64,000 bases of DNA, from contig NZ_LKPJ01000002.1 in NCBI RefSeq assembly GCF_001443045.1, positions 203,236 through 267,235 of the forward strand, read 5' to 3'. The DNA comes from Burkholderia ambifaria. Lineage in GTDB: Bacteria > Pseudomonadota > Gammaproteobacteria > Burkholderiales > Burkholderiaceae. The notes under the pieces were generated by a model. That model did no database searches. It worked only from the letters and a program-made list of their open reading frames with translations, and had not been told where the DNA came from. Shown piece by piece: positions 29,744 through 38,299 of the stretch (within the stretch, counting starts at the first letter, position 1; the number at the start of each line of letters is the position of its first letter). The translations under genes and the position numbers were made by a program.

Positions 29744-31018
29744 ATGGCTATCGTAGAAGTCAAAGTCCCCCAGCTTTCGGAGTCGGTTTCGGAAGCCACC
29801 ATGCTGCAGTGGAAGAAGAAGCCGGGCGAAGCAGTCGCTCAAGACGAAATCCTGATCGAACTCGAGACCGACAAGGTCGTGCTCGAAGTGCCGGCACCGG
29901 CTGCGGGCGTGCTTGCGCAAGTGCTGCAGAACGACGGTGACACCGTGGTCGCCGACCAGATCATCGCGACGATCGACACCGAAGCGAAGGCCGGTGCTGC
30001 CGAAGCAGCGGCAGGCGCCGCCGAAGTGAAGCCGGCGGCAGCGCCTGCTGCAGCCGCACCGGCAGCACAGCCGGTTGCCGCAGTCGCATCGTCGGCAACC
30101 GCATCGCCGGCCGCAGCCAAGCTGCTGGCCGAGAAGGGCCTGTCGGCAGGCGACGTCGCAGGTTCGGGCCGCGACGGCCGCGTCACGAAGGGCGATGCGC
30201 TGGCCGCAGGCAGCGCACCGAAGGCCGCTCCGGCCGCCGCACCGGCGAAAACCGCCGCTGCGAAGCCGGCGCTGCCGGAAGTGAAGGTGCCGGCGTCGGC
30301 AGCGACGTGGCTGAACGACCGTCCGGAACAGCGCGTGCCGATGTCGCGCCTGCGTGCGCGTATCGCCGAGCGTCTGCTCGAATCGCAGCAAACCAACGCG
30401 ATCCTGACGACGTTCAACGAAGTGAACATGGCTCCGGTCATGGAACTGCGTAACAAGTACAAGGACAAATTCGAGAAGGAACATGGCGTGAAGCTGGGCT
30501 TCATGTCGTTCTTCGTGAAGGCGGCCGTGCACGCGCTGAAGAAGTTCCCGCTCGTGAACGCGTCGATCGACGGTAACGACATCGTCTATCACGGCTACTT
30601 CGACATCGGTATCGCGGTCGGTTCGCCGCGCGGCCTGGTCGTGCCGATCCTGCGCAATGCGGACCAGCTGAGCCTCGCCGAGATCGAGAAGAAGATCGCC
30701 GAATTCGGCCAGAAGGCGAAGGACGGCAAGCTGTCGATCGAGGAAATGACGGGCGGTACGTTCTCGATCTCGAACGGCGGCGTGTTCGGCTCGATGCTGT
30801 CGACCCCGATCATCAACCCGCCGCAGTCGGCCATCCTCGGCGTGCACGCGACGAAGGAGCGCCCGGTTGTCGAGAACGGCCAGATCGTGATCCGTCCGAT
30901 CAACTACCTGGCACTGTCGTACGACCACCGGATCATCGACGGCCGCGAAGCAGTCCTGTCGCTCGTCGCGATGAAGGATGCGCTGGAAGATCCGGCACGC
31001 CTGCTGCTCGACCTGTAA
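29744..31018 (+). CDS. sucB: Dihydrolipoyl succinyltransferase (E2)
   Basis: 424 residues from the ATG at 29744 (CCAGGAAAA upstream). One lipoyl domain with the lipoylated K44 in [10 protein letters not shown], an Ala/Pro-rich swinging linker, a peripheral subunit-binding domain (about 113-150, [24 protein letters not shown]), a second linker, and the catalytic domain ending in [13 protein letters not shown], with the active-site His. It transfers succinyl to CoA and forms the complex core. Confidence 0.96.
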   Translation: MAIVEVKVPQLSESVSEATMLQWKKKPGEAVAQDEILIELETDKVVLEVPAPAAGVLAQVLQNDGDTVVADQIIATIDTEAKAGAAEAAAGAAEVKPAAAPAAAAPAAQPVAAVASSATASPAAAKLLAEKGLSAGDVAGSGRDGRVTKGDALAAGSAPKAAPAAAPAKTAAAKPALPEVKVPASAATWLNDRPEQRVPMSRLRARIAERLLESQQTNAILTTFNEVNMAPVMELRNKYKDKFEKEHGVKLGFMSFFVKAAVHALKKFPLVNASIDGNDIVYHGYFDIGIAVGSPRGLVVPILRNADQLSLAEIEKKIAEFGQKAKDGKLSIEEMTGGTFSISNGGVFGSMLSTPIINPPQSAILGVHATKERPVVENGQIVIRPINYLALSYDHRIIDGREAVLSLVAMKDALEDPARLLLDL

Positions 31019-31046
31019 GCCAAGTCTCACCGCATTGATCCGCTCG

Positions 31047-31074
31047 GCACGCTCGCGTCTACGCGCGAGCGTGC
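31047..31074 (+). other. Stable intercistronic hairpin between sucB and lpdA
   Basis: GCACGCTCGCG and CGCGAGCGTGC are perfect inverted 11-base arms with a 6-base loop, and no T run follows. It is not an intrinsic terminator and may act as an RNA-stability or processing element that sets E3 levels relative to E1 and E2. Confidence 0.55.
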
Positions 31075-31099
31075 GGGTGTACAAGTAGAAAGGATTGTC

Positions 31100-32530
31100 A
31101 TGTCCAAGGAATTTGACGTCGTCGTGATCGGCGCCGGCCCCGGCGGCTACATCGCCGCGATTCGCGCCGCGCAGCTCGGCAAGACCGTTGCCTGTATCGA
31201 GAAGTGGAAGAACCCGGCCGGCGCGCTGAAGCTCGGCGGCACCTGCCTGAACGTCGGCTGCATCCCGTCGAAGGCGCTGCTCGCGTCGTCGGAAGAGTTC
31301 GAGAATACGTCGCACCACCTGGCCGACCATGGCATCACGGTTGACGGCGTGAAGATCGACGTCGCGAAGATGCTCGGCCGCAAGGACGCGATCGTCGAGA
31401 AGATGACGAGCGGTATCGAGTTCCTGTTCAAGAAGAACAAGATCACCTGGCTGAAGGGCCACGGCAAGTTCACCGGCAAGACCGACGCCGGCGTGCAGAT
31501 CGAAGTGAGCGGCGAGGGTGAAGCCGAAGTCGTCACCGCGAAGAACGTGATCATCGCGACGGGCTCGAAGGCGCGTCACCTGCCGAACATCCCGGTCGAC
31601 AACAAGATCGTGTCGGACAACGAAGGTGCGCTGACGTTCGACTCGGTGCCGAAGAAGCTCGCCGTAATCGGCGCAGGCGTGATCGGCCTCGAGCTCGGCT
31701 CTGTGTGGCGTCGCCTGGGTGCCGAAGTGACGGTGCTCGAAGCGCTGCCGGCGTTCCTCGGCGCAGCCGACGAAGCGCTCGCGAAGGAAGCGGCCAAGCT
31801 GTTCAAGAAGCAGGGCCTCGACATTCATCTCGGCGTGAAGATCGGTGACGTGAAGACGACCGCGAACGGCGTGTCGATCGCTTACACGGACAAGGACGGC
31901 AACGCGCAGACGCTCGATGCCGACCGCCTGATCGTGTCGGTCGGCCGCGTGCCGAACACCGACAACCTCGGCCTCGAGGCAATCGGCCTGAAGGCGAACG
32001 AGCGTGGCTTCATCGACGTGGACGACCACTGCCGTACCGCAGTGCCGAACGTCTACGCGATCGGCGACGTGGTGCGCGGCCCGATGCTCGCGCACAAGGC
32101 GGAAGACGAAGGCGTGCTGGTCGCGGAAGTGATCGACGGCCAGAAGCCGCACATCGACTACAACTGCATTCCGTGGGTGATCTACACGTACCCGGAAATC
32201 GCATGGGTCGGCAAGACGGAGCAGCAACTGAAGGCCGAAGGCCGCGAGATCAAGTCGGGCAAGTTCCCGTTCTCGATCAACGGTCGCGCGCTCGGCATGA
32301 ACGCACCGGACGGTTTCGTGAAGATGATCGCCGACGCGAAGACCGACGAACTGCTCGGCGTGCACGTGATCGCGGCGAATGCGTCGGACCTGATCGCGGA
32401 AGCCGTAGTGGCGATGGAGTTCAAGGCGGCGTCGGAAGACATCGCCCGTATCTGCCACCCGCACCCGTCGATGTCGGAAGTGATGCGCGAAGCGGCGCTC
32501 GCCGTCGACAAGCGCTCGCTGAACAGCTGA
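31100..32530 (+). CDS. lpdA: Dihydrolipoyl dehydrogenase (E3)
   Basis: 476 residues. FAD-binding GAGPGGYIAAIRAAQLG, redox-active disulfide C49-C54 in GGTCLNVGCIPSK, NAD-binding GAGVIGLELGSVWRRLGAEVTVLE, and the C-terminal dimer domain with the catalytic His-Glu region CHPHPSMSEVMREA. It reoxidises dihydrolipoamide of the E2 subunit. Its position as third gene indicates use in the 2-oxoglutarate dehydrogenase complex. Confidence 0.96.
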   Translation: MSKEFDVVVIGAGPGGYIAAIRAAQLGKTVACIEKWKNPAGALKLGGTCLNVGCIPSKALLASSEEFENTSHHLADHGITVDGVKIDVAKMLGRKDAIVEKMTSGIEFLFKKNKITWLKGHGKFTGKTDAGVQIEVSGEGEAEVVTAKNVIIATGSKARHLPNIPVDNKIVSDNEGALTFDSVPKKLAVIGAGVIGLELGSVWRRLGAEVTVLEALPAFLGAADEALAKEAAKLFKKQGLDIHLGVKIGDVKTTANGVSIAYTDKDGNAQTLDADRLIVSVGRVPNTDNLGLEAIGLKANERGFIDVDDHCRTAVPNVYAIGDVVRGPMLAHKAEDEGVLVAEVIDGQKPHIDYNCIPWVIYTYPEIAWVGKTEQQLKAEGREIKSGKFPFSINGRALGMNAPDGFVKMIADAKTDELLGVHVIAANASDLIAEAVVAMEFKAASEDIARICHPHPSMSEVMREAALAVDKRSLNS

Positions 32531-32577
32531 GCGCGGTATAGTGCCGGCCGGCCGTCGGCCGGCGCAGCCGTCTCATG

Positions 32578-32617
32578 ACGAAGGCGGGCGGGGGTTTCCC
32601 GCTCGCCTTCGTTTTTT
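32578..32617 (+). terminator. Terminator after lpdA
   Basis: ACGAAGGCGGGCGGG and CCCGCTCGCCTTCGT pair around GGTTT, then TTTTT follows. A further GC palindrome (around 32543-32564) precedes it. It ends only 12 bases before zapE, so zapE may depend on read-through or on a promoter inside lpdA. Confidence 0.8.
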
Positions 32618-32629
32618 CCGGTTTGCCCG

Positions 32630-33727
32630 ATGAACGTCACCGAATACTACACGCGCGAATTGACCACGCGCGGCTATCAGTCCGATCCCGCCCAGCGCGT
32701 GGCCGTCGATCGCCTGCAGCACTGCTTCGACGAGTGGGTCGACTACAAGGCGCGCCGCTCGAACGCGTTCAAGAAGCTCATCAATCATCCGGACCTGCCG
32801 CGCGGCGTCTACATGTGGGGCGGCGTCGGCCGCGGCAAGAGCTTCCTGATGGACAGCTTCTACGCGGTGGTGCCCGTGCAGCGAAAGACGCGCCTGCACT
32901 TCCACGAATTCATGCGCGAAGTGCACCGCGAACTCGAGGAACTGAAAGGGCAGGCCGATCCGCTCGACGAACTCGCGCGACGCATAGCGAAGCGCTACCG
33001 GCTGATCTGTTTCGACGAATTCCACGTGTCGGACATCGCGGACGCGATGATCCTGTACCGGCTACTCGACCGCCTGTTCAACAACGGCGTGCAGTTCGTG
33101 ATGACGTCCAATTACGATCCCGACGATCTGTATCCCGATGGCCTGCATCGCGACCGCATGCTGCCGGCGATCGCGCTGATCAAGCAAAAGCTCGACGTGC
33201 TGAACGTCGACGCGGGCGTTGACTATCGCCAGCGCACGCTCGCGCAGGTGCAGATGTATCACACGCCGCTCGGTGCGGATGCCGATCGCGAACTGCGTCA
33301 TGCATTCGCGAAGCTCGCCGCGGTGCCGGACGAAAGCCCGATCCTGCATATCGAGAAGCGCGAGCTGAAGGCGTTGCGCAAGGCCGACGGGGTCGTTTGG
33401 TTCGATTTCGCGACGTTGTGCGGCGGCCCGCGTTCGCAGAACGACTATCTCGAGCTGGCCAGCCGTTTTCACGCGATCGTGCTGTCCGAAGTGCCGCAGA
33501 TGTCGCCGCGCATGGCGTCCGAGGCGCGGCGCTTCACCTGGCTCATCGACGTGCTGTACGACCACAAGGTCAAGCTGCTGATGTCCGCGGCGGTGCCGGC
33601 GGAGCAGTTGTACGTCGAAGGGCCGATGGCGAACGAGTTCGCACGCACGGTATCGCGGATCGTCGAGATGCAGTCAAAGGAGTATCTCGAAACGCCGCGC
33701 CGCATCGTCGATACTTCGTTGACCTGA
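32630..33727 (+). CDS. zapE: AFG1-like ATPase ZapE
   Basis: 365 residues. Walker A GGVGRGKSFLMD around residue 64, Walker B YRLICFDEFHV around 123, sensor FVMTSNYDPDDLYPDGLHRDRMLPAI, and the family C-terminal RRFTWLIDVLYDHKVKLLMSA. ZapE acts on Z-ring stability and, like mitochondrial AFG1, may take part in protein quality control. It follows the lpdA terminator closely and in the same direction. Confidence 0.93.
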   Translation: MNVTEYYTRELTTRGYQSDPAQRVAVDRLQHCFDEWVDYKARRSNAFKKLINHPDLPRGVYMWGGVGRGKSFLMDSFYAVVPVQRKTRLHFHEFMREVHRELEELKGQADPLDELARRIAKRYRLICFDEFHVSDIADAMILYRLLDRLFNNGVQFVMTSNYDPDDLYPDGLHRDRMLPAIALIKQKLDVLNVDAGVDYRQRTLAQVQMYHTPLGADADRELRHAFAKLAAVPDESPILHIEKRELKALRKADGVVWFDFATLCGGPRSQNDYLELASRFHAIVLSEVPQMSPRMASEARRFTWLIDVLYDHKVKLLMSAAVPAEQLYVEGPMANEFARTVSRIVEMQSKEYLETPRRIVDTSLT

Positions 33728-33870
33728 TCGCGGTCTTCGGCAGGTGGCGGCTTCAACCGTCAATTCCGGTCAAATTCTGGCGATCTCCGGGTATTTTCGG
33801 ACATGTCTTATATTCATCGTTGAGGCCAGCCGATATCGTTGTGTCATGGTTCCTAAGGCTGGAGATGTCC

Positions 33871-34281
33871 ATGACACCGTATCGCGATCTGACAAACCAC
33901 GAGTGGCACTGCGTCGTGCCGCTTCTGCCTGAAATGCAGCCGCGCACCGAGTTGCGCGGCCGACCGTTGGCCAACACCCGCGCGGTCCTGAACGGCGTAC
34001 TCTGGGTCATCTATAGCGGTGCGACGTGGTCTGCGATGCCGCGTCGTTACCCTTCGTACCAGACATGCCATCGCCGCTTCAAGGTCTGGCACGAGACCGG
34101 CACGTTGATGCAGGTGATGCGCGAGCTGTATGGCGACGCAGGCGCGAATCTGTGCAACGAACTGTCCACGCGGATGCGCAAGCATGCGCAATCGAAAGCG
34201 GCCGAGGTGAGGAGTGCCGCAGCGCCGGTATATCGTGCACCGGGCGGCTATGCGTCGGACACGCTGAAGCACGCAGCGTGA
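33871..34281 (+). CDS. Second stand-alone DUF4096 (IS5-type N-terminal domain) protein
   Basis: 136 residues. LTNHEWHCVVPLLP, RGRPLANTRAVLNGVLWVIYSGATWSAMPRRYPSYQTCHRRFKVW is the same domain as in the 6357-6758 gene, with an unrelated C-terminal tail (RKHAQSKAAEVRSAAAPVYRAPGG). No DDE domain or terminal repeats are present. The start at 33871 has GGAG six bases upstream; an in-frame ATG lies at 33865. The gene ends in a clean terminator, suggesting a settled, expressed gene rather than a recent IS fragment. Function unknown. Confidence 0.75.
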   Translation: MTPYRDLTNHEWHCVVPLLPEMQPRTELRGRPLANTRAVLNGVLWVIYSGATWSAMPRRYPSYQTCHRRFKVWHETGTLMQVMRELYGDAGANLCNELSTRMRKHAQSKAAEVRSAAAPVYRAPGGYASDTLKHAA

Positions 34282-34315
34282 TGTCGTTCGATTTCATTCA
34301 CGCCCACACCAAAAC

Positions 34316-34353
34316 AAAATCGGCCTGACGACGACGTCGCAGGCCGATTTTTC
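34316..34353. terminator. Bidirectional terminator
   Basis: AAAATCGGCCTG and CAGGCCGATTTTT pair across an 11-base loop; A and T runs on both sides serve the converging DUF4096 and DUF2147 genes. Confidence 0.88.
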
Positions 34354-34371
34354 ATTGCGTCGAGCGTCGCG

Positions 34372-34833
34372 TTATTGTGCGCGAACCCAGGTCTGCGATC
34401 GGCCGAGCAGCGATACGCCGATGTAGCCGCGCACGACGAGCTTCTGGCCGCCGTCCTCAAGCGACATCTTGCACTTATAGACCTTGCCGTTTTCCGGGTC
34501 GAGAATGTTGCCGCCGTCCCAGTGGTCGCCGTCCTTCTTCATCGCCTTGATGATCGTCATGCCTTTGATGAGCTGATCCTTGCGCTCGTCCGTGCATGCA
34601 GTGCAGCGACGATCGGGCGTGTCGTTGGCGCCGAGGCCCTTGACGACCTTGCCCGACAGCGAACCGTCGCCGTCGTCGGCGATCTGCACGAGTGCCTTCG
34701 GCTGATGCGTGTTGTCGTCGATGGTCTGCCACATGCCGATGGGGTTATCGGTCTGGGCGAACGTGGGGGCGGCGCAAGCGAGCAAGGCACTTGCGACAGC
34801 CAGTGCGCGCAACGGGCGGGTCAGTTGAATCAT
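34372..34833 (-). CDS. DUF2147 secreted protein
   Basis: 153 residues from the ATG at 34833, which follows AAGGAGGAAGACG. The signal peptide ends ACAAPTFA, before QTD. The mature protein is a DUF2147 domain: GMWQTIDDNTHQPKALVQI, a CTACTDERKDQLIKGM segment with two Cys, and YIGVSLLGRSQTWVR. Members are periplasmic or outer-membrane-associated beta-rich proteins of undefined function. It is separated from the TpsB gene by 164 bases and is the last minus-strand gene of the block. Confidence 0.85.
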   Translation of the reverse strand: MIQLTRPLRALAVASALLACAAPTFAQTDNPIGMWQTIDDNTHQPKALVQIADDGDGSLSGKVVKGLGANDTPDRRCTACTDERKDQLIKGMTIIKAMKKDGDHWDGGNILDPENGKVYKCKMSLEDGGQKLVVRGYIGVSLLGRSQTWVRAQ

Positions 34834-34997
34834 CGTCTTCCTCCTTGTTTCATGTCGTGTTCGATGCGCCCGCACGACCGTCTGCATGGGGCGGTCATGT
34901 TGCGAGCTTTGCCAGAATACGTGAAACCGCGCGCTGCGTTTGATAGAGGGGACTCTAATCGAAACAGCCCGCAAGACACGGACTGTTTGGTGACTGA

Positions 34998-36683
34998 TCA
35001 GTTGAGCTGATACGAGAATGCAGCATTCACGCGCGGGCTGCGCGATGCGCTTTCAACCGGTGCATCGCCGACAGGCTTCGCGATATTCAGGTCGAGACTG
35101 TAGTAGCGGCTGTCCGAAAACCTCACGCCGATACCGACCGACGACAGGCGGCTCGGCGACGGCGTGCCCGTGTGCAGGTATACGCGCGCCATATCGTATG
35201 CGATGTACGGCGTAATCGACTTCATGTACGTCCAGCCCGGCGTGAAGCCGCGGTTCACCTCCAGCGACATGCCCCAGCCCGAGTCGCCCGACGTTTCGCC
35301 GGGCTGGTAGCCGAGCGCGTAGCGCGTCGAACCGAACGAGATTTGTTCCGACGTCGGCAGTGAGTCGGGGCTGTACTGGCCGGTCAGCGAGACCGACGTG
35401 CCGATCTTGAACGGCCATTCGTTGGTCTGCGTGAAGGTCGCGCCGGTGCGCACGAACGTCAGCGAAATCGGGCTGTCCCCCGACGTCGTGTTCGAGCCGA
35501 TCGTAATGTCCTGCGATTTCGACGCGCCGAGAATGTTGAAGCCCTTCGCGACGTTGACGCTGAGTTTCTGTACCTGCTTGGCCGACACGCTCGTGTAGTC
35601 GAGCTGCATTTGCAGCACGCGTACCTGCGATCGCGTGTCGATGCTGTTGCCGGTGATCTTGTTCTGGTAGCGGTCTTCGTTGTGCGACGCATAGCCCGAC
35701 ACGGTGCCGAGCAGGCTGCGCTGGTTGTTCAGCAGCAACGGATAGGATGCCGAAAGACTGAGCTTCTCGTTCTTGACTGTGCGCTCGACGGTCGACGGAA
35801 GGCCCGGGTTGTCGGTCGGCTTGCCGCGATACGTGCTGGCGTCGAGGCGTGTGACCAGGCCGCTGCTGCCGACCGGCACCGCGCCGCTGAATGCGACGTA
35901 GGTCTGCTTGTCGCGTCCGGGCGGCACCAGCGCGGAAATGCTCAATTGCTCGCCGAACGAGGTGAGGCCGTTCTCCGTTGCGGTGATGAGTCCCTGGACG
36001 CCCGGGTGATTGAAATCGATGCCGGTGCTGACGTTGAATGCCTTGCGGTCGACGGCCAGTTCGAGCGTCGTCGCACCGTCGGTCGTCTGCGGCGGTGGCA
36101 CGTTGGCCTTCACCGTGACGCCGGGCAGGAGGCCAAAGGTATTCACGTAGCGTTCGAACGTCGCGCGGCGCAGCGGGCGATCGGCCGTGATGTGCGCGGC
36201 GATCGCGCGGATCTTCGATTCCATCGCGCCGGGTTTGCCGGTGACCTTGACGTCCGACACGTAGCCTTCGACGACCGTGACGCGCACGACGCCATTCTCG
36301 AACGTCTGCGCGGGAATGAACGCGAACGATAGCGCATAGCCGCGATCCTGGTACAGCTTGGTCACGCCGTTGGCGGTTTCGATCAGATCGCCGATCGTGA
36401 TGTCCTTGCCGACGAGGGGCGTGAAGCGACGCGAGATTTCGTCGAACGGCACCGACTTCACGCCTTCAACCTGGAACGTCCTCGGCGTGAGGTGCCGCGA
36501 CAACAGTTCCTGCAGTTGCGGTGCCTGCGGCGCGACCTGCACGGTGACGCTCGGGCCTTTCTTCGGCGCGTTGATCTGGGGGAGGGAATCGAGCGGGTTG
36601 CCCGCCGCGCGCGTCTGTGCGTGTGCCGTGCCTGCTGCCGCGATGGCGAGCAGCATCATCCATCTGTCGAGTCTGGATTTCAT
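34998..36683 (-). CDS. TpsB/ShlB-type outer-membrane transporter
   Basis: 561 residues from the ATG at 36683 (GAGGAAG upstream). Signal peptide to AHA (residue 22). POTRA domains span about 60-210 (LTPRTFQVEGVKSVPFDEISRRFTPLVGKDITIGDL, then RVTVVEGYVSDVKVTG), followed by a beta-barrel of about 350 residues, the architecture of FhaC/ShlB two-partner secretion transporters. The final residue is Asn rather than the aromatic residue usual for barrels. No TpsA exoprotein is adjacent; the upstream genes in the same direction are two repeat-rich lipoproteins, which are candidate partners. Confidence 0.85.
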   Translation of the reverse strand: MKSRLDRWMMLLAIAAAGTAHAQTRAAGNPLDSLPQINAPKKGPSVTVQVAPQAPQLQELLSRHLTPRTFQVEGVKSVPFDEISRRFTPLVGKDITIGDLIETANGVTKLYQDRGYALSFAFIPAQTFENGVVRVTVVEGYVSDVKVTGKPGAMESKIRAIAAHITADRPLRRATFERYVNTFGLLPGVTVKANVPPPQTTDGATTLELAVDRKAFNVSTGIDFNHPGVQGLITATENGLTSFGEQLSISALVPPGRDKQTYVAFSGAVPVGSSGLVTRLDASTYRGKPTDNPGLPSTVERTVKNEKLSLSASYPLLLNNQRSLLGTVSGYASHNEDRYQNKITGNSIDTRSQVRVLQMQLDYTSVSAKQVQKLSVNVAKGFNILGASKSQDITIGSNTTSGDSPISLTFVRTGATFTQTNEWPFKIGTSVSLTGQYSPDSLPTSEQISFGSTRYALGYQPGETSGDSGWGMSLEVNRGFTPGWTYMKSITPYIAYDMARVYLHTGTPSPSRLSSVGIGVRFSDSRYYSLDLNIAKPVGDAPVESASRSPRVNAAFSYQLN

Positions 36684-36831
36684 TGTTCTTCCTCGTAGGC
36701 CTTGTTTTTCGTCTTCTTTTCTAATGCGGGCGCGCAACACCGAGGTGTCGCGCCGCGTGCCGCATTGTGCCGGTTGTGTCTGTACGGCCGCGCCTCCCGC
36801 TCCGGCTGCAAAGGCGCGACCGTCCTCCTTC

Positions 36832-38259
36832 TTACTTGCCAACGCTACCCAGCGTGCCCAACAGTCCCGTTACCGGTGCCAGGAGACTCGTCGAGTTGCC
36901 GGACGATGCCGTCCCCGACACGCCGCCGATGAGCGACGTGACCGGCGCGAGCGGACTCGACGAAGCCCCGGATCCTGCTGCACCGCCGACTGCTCCGGTG
37001 ACAGTATTCAGCAAACCGGTGACAGGCGCGAGTGGGTTTGCACCGCCCGTGCCACCCGTTGCGCCACCGAGTGTGCCCGTCACCGTCGACACGAGGCCCG
37101 TGACCGGCGCGAGCGGGCTGCTGCCGCTCGAACTGCCGACGCCACCCAGCGCGCCGGTGACCGTCGAGACCAGGCCGGTGACCGGCGCGAGCGGATTGCC
37201 GCCCGAGTTGCCCGTTGCACCGCCAACTGCGCCCGTGAGCGAACCGAGCGGCGTCGAGCCGAGACCGGACAGCAGGCCGCCGAGCGGATTGGTCGAACTG
37301 GAGCCCGACGACGAACCGTTCTGGACGGTAGTCGTCGAGCCGCCGACGAGGCTCGTGATCAGGCCGGGGATCGGTGCCGCACCGTTCGGGCCGTTGGGGT
37401 TCACGAGGCCGCCCGCGTTGGTGACGGTGTTGCCGACCGTGGTGACGAGCTGGCCGACATCGCCGACGAGCGGCTGATTCGACGTGCTGCCGACCTGCTT
37501 GCCTGCCGAGCTGATTGCGCCGCCAACCTGGCCGAGCAGGCCCGACACCGGTTGTCCGAGGCCCGTGGTCGTGCCGACCTGTTGCGTGACCTGGCCCGCG
37601 GTAATCACCAGCGGCGTGATTGCCGAACTGAGCGGTTGCGTTACTTGCTGCACGGCACCCGACGACAGTGTCGAGCCGATCGTCGTGCCGGCGGCCCCGA
37701 GGCCGTTGGCTACGGTGTCGAGCACGGTGCCGACCGGCGTCGTCACCGGGGCGAGCGGCGCGAGCTGCCCCGTGCCGAGTGCCTTGACCGTCGAGCTCAG
37801 CCCGGACACGGTGTTGCTCGTCGCACCGACGACATTCCCGAGGCCGGCGACCGTCGTGCCGACCGGATCCTTCGTTGTGCCGATCTGTCCCAGGCCGTTG
37901 CTGACAGCATCGACGGCCGCGCCGACGATCGTGCCGGTGCCGGCCAGGGTGCTGCCGACGCCCTTTGTCACGCCGTCGCCGAGGCCCGGCACGCTGATGT
38001 TGCCGACCGTGCTGCCGAGATCGGTAGCGGTCTGGCCGACCGTGCTGATGACGCCCTTGGTGCCGGTCGTCGTACCGCTGGTGCCGCTCGTGCCACTGGT
38101 CCCGCTCGTGCCGCTGGAGCTGCCGCCGTTGCTGCTGGTCGGCGGTGTGCTCACGCTGTTGCCGCCGCATGCGGCGAGCAGGCAGGCTGCTGCGAAGGCG
38201 GTGAGTGGTACGCGCCACTGGCGCAGGGCGGCCGTCGTAATGGAACGTTGCTGGGACAT
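36832..38259 (-). CDS. Gly/Ser/Thr-rich APVTG-repeat lipoprotein (first paralogue)
   Basis: 475 residues. Signal with lipobox LLAACGG, then a GTSGTSGTSG spacer, a region rich in GLGxxVG and V/T (about 65-300), and a C-terminal set of roughly 25-residue repeats built on PLAPVTGLVSTVTGALGG (about 340-475). Such proteins are often annotated as collagen-like, but there is no regular GXY triplet here. It is paralogous to the gene upstream (38300-39820) and precedes the TpsB gene by 148 bases. A surface or adhesin-like role is inferred only. Confidence 0.8.
   Translation of the reverse strand: MSQQRSITTAALRQWRVPLTAFAAACLLAACGGNSVSTPPTSSNGGSSSGTSGTSGTSGTSGTTTGTKGVISTVGQTATDLGSTVGNISVPGLGDGVTKGVGSTLAGTGTIVGAAVDAVSNGLGQIGTTKDPVGTTVAGLGNVVGATSNTVSGLSSTVKALGTGQLAPLAPVTTPVGTVLDTVANGLGAAGTTIGSTLSSGAVQQVTQPLSSAITPLVITAGQVTQQVGTTTGLGQPVSGLLGQVGGAISSAGKQVGSTSNQPLVGDVGQLVTTVGNTVTNAGGLVNPNGPNGAAPIPGLITSLVGGSTTTVQNGSSSGSSSTNPLGGLLSGLGSTPLGSLTGAVGGATGNSGGNPLAPVTGLVSTVTGALGGVGSSSGSSPLAPVTGLVSTVTGTLGGATGGTGGANPLAPVTGLLNTVTGAVGGAAGSGASSSPLAPVTSLIGGVSGTASSGNSTSLLAPVTGLLGTLGSVGK
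36880..37210 (-). repeat. Coding tandem repeats, APVTG type
   Basis: Units of about 70-80 bases encode PLAPVTGL(V/L)xTVTGxxGG and recur five or six times with divergence at the C-terminus of the first lipoprotein. GGCGCGAGCGG on the plus strand marks each unit. Confidence 0.7.
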
Positions 38260-38299
38260 AAAGGACTCCTTACTGTCTTGTCGATGAATGGATGCCTGA

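Noticed and set aside
34087..34102. TGGCACGAGACCGGCA, a sigma-54-like match with GG-N10-GC spacing
   Set aside because: It lies inside the DUF4096 coding sequence and no gene starts at a suitable distance, so it is most likely chance.
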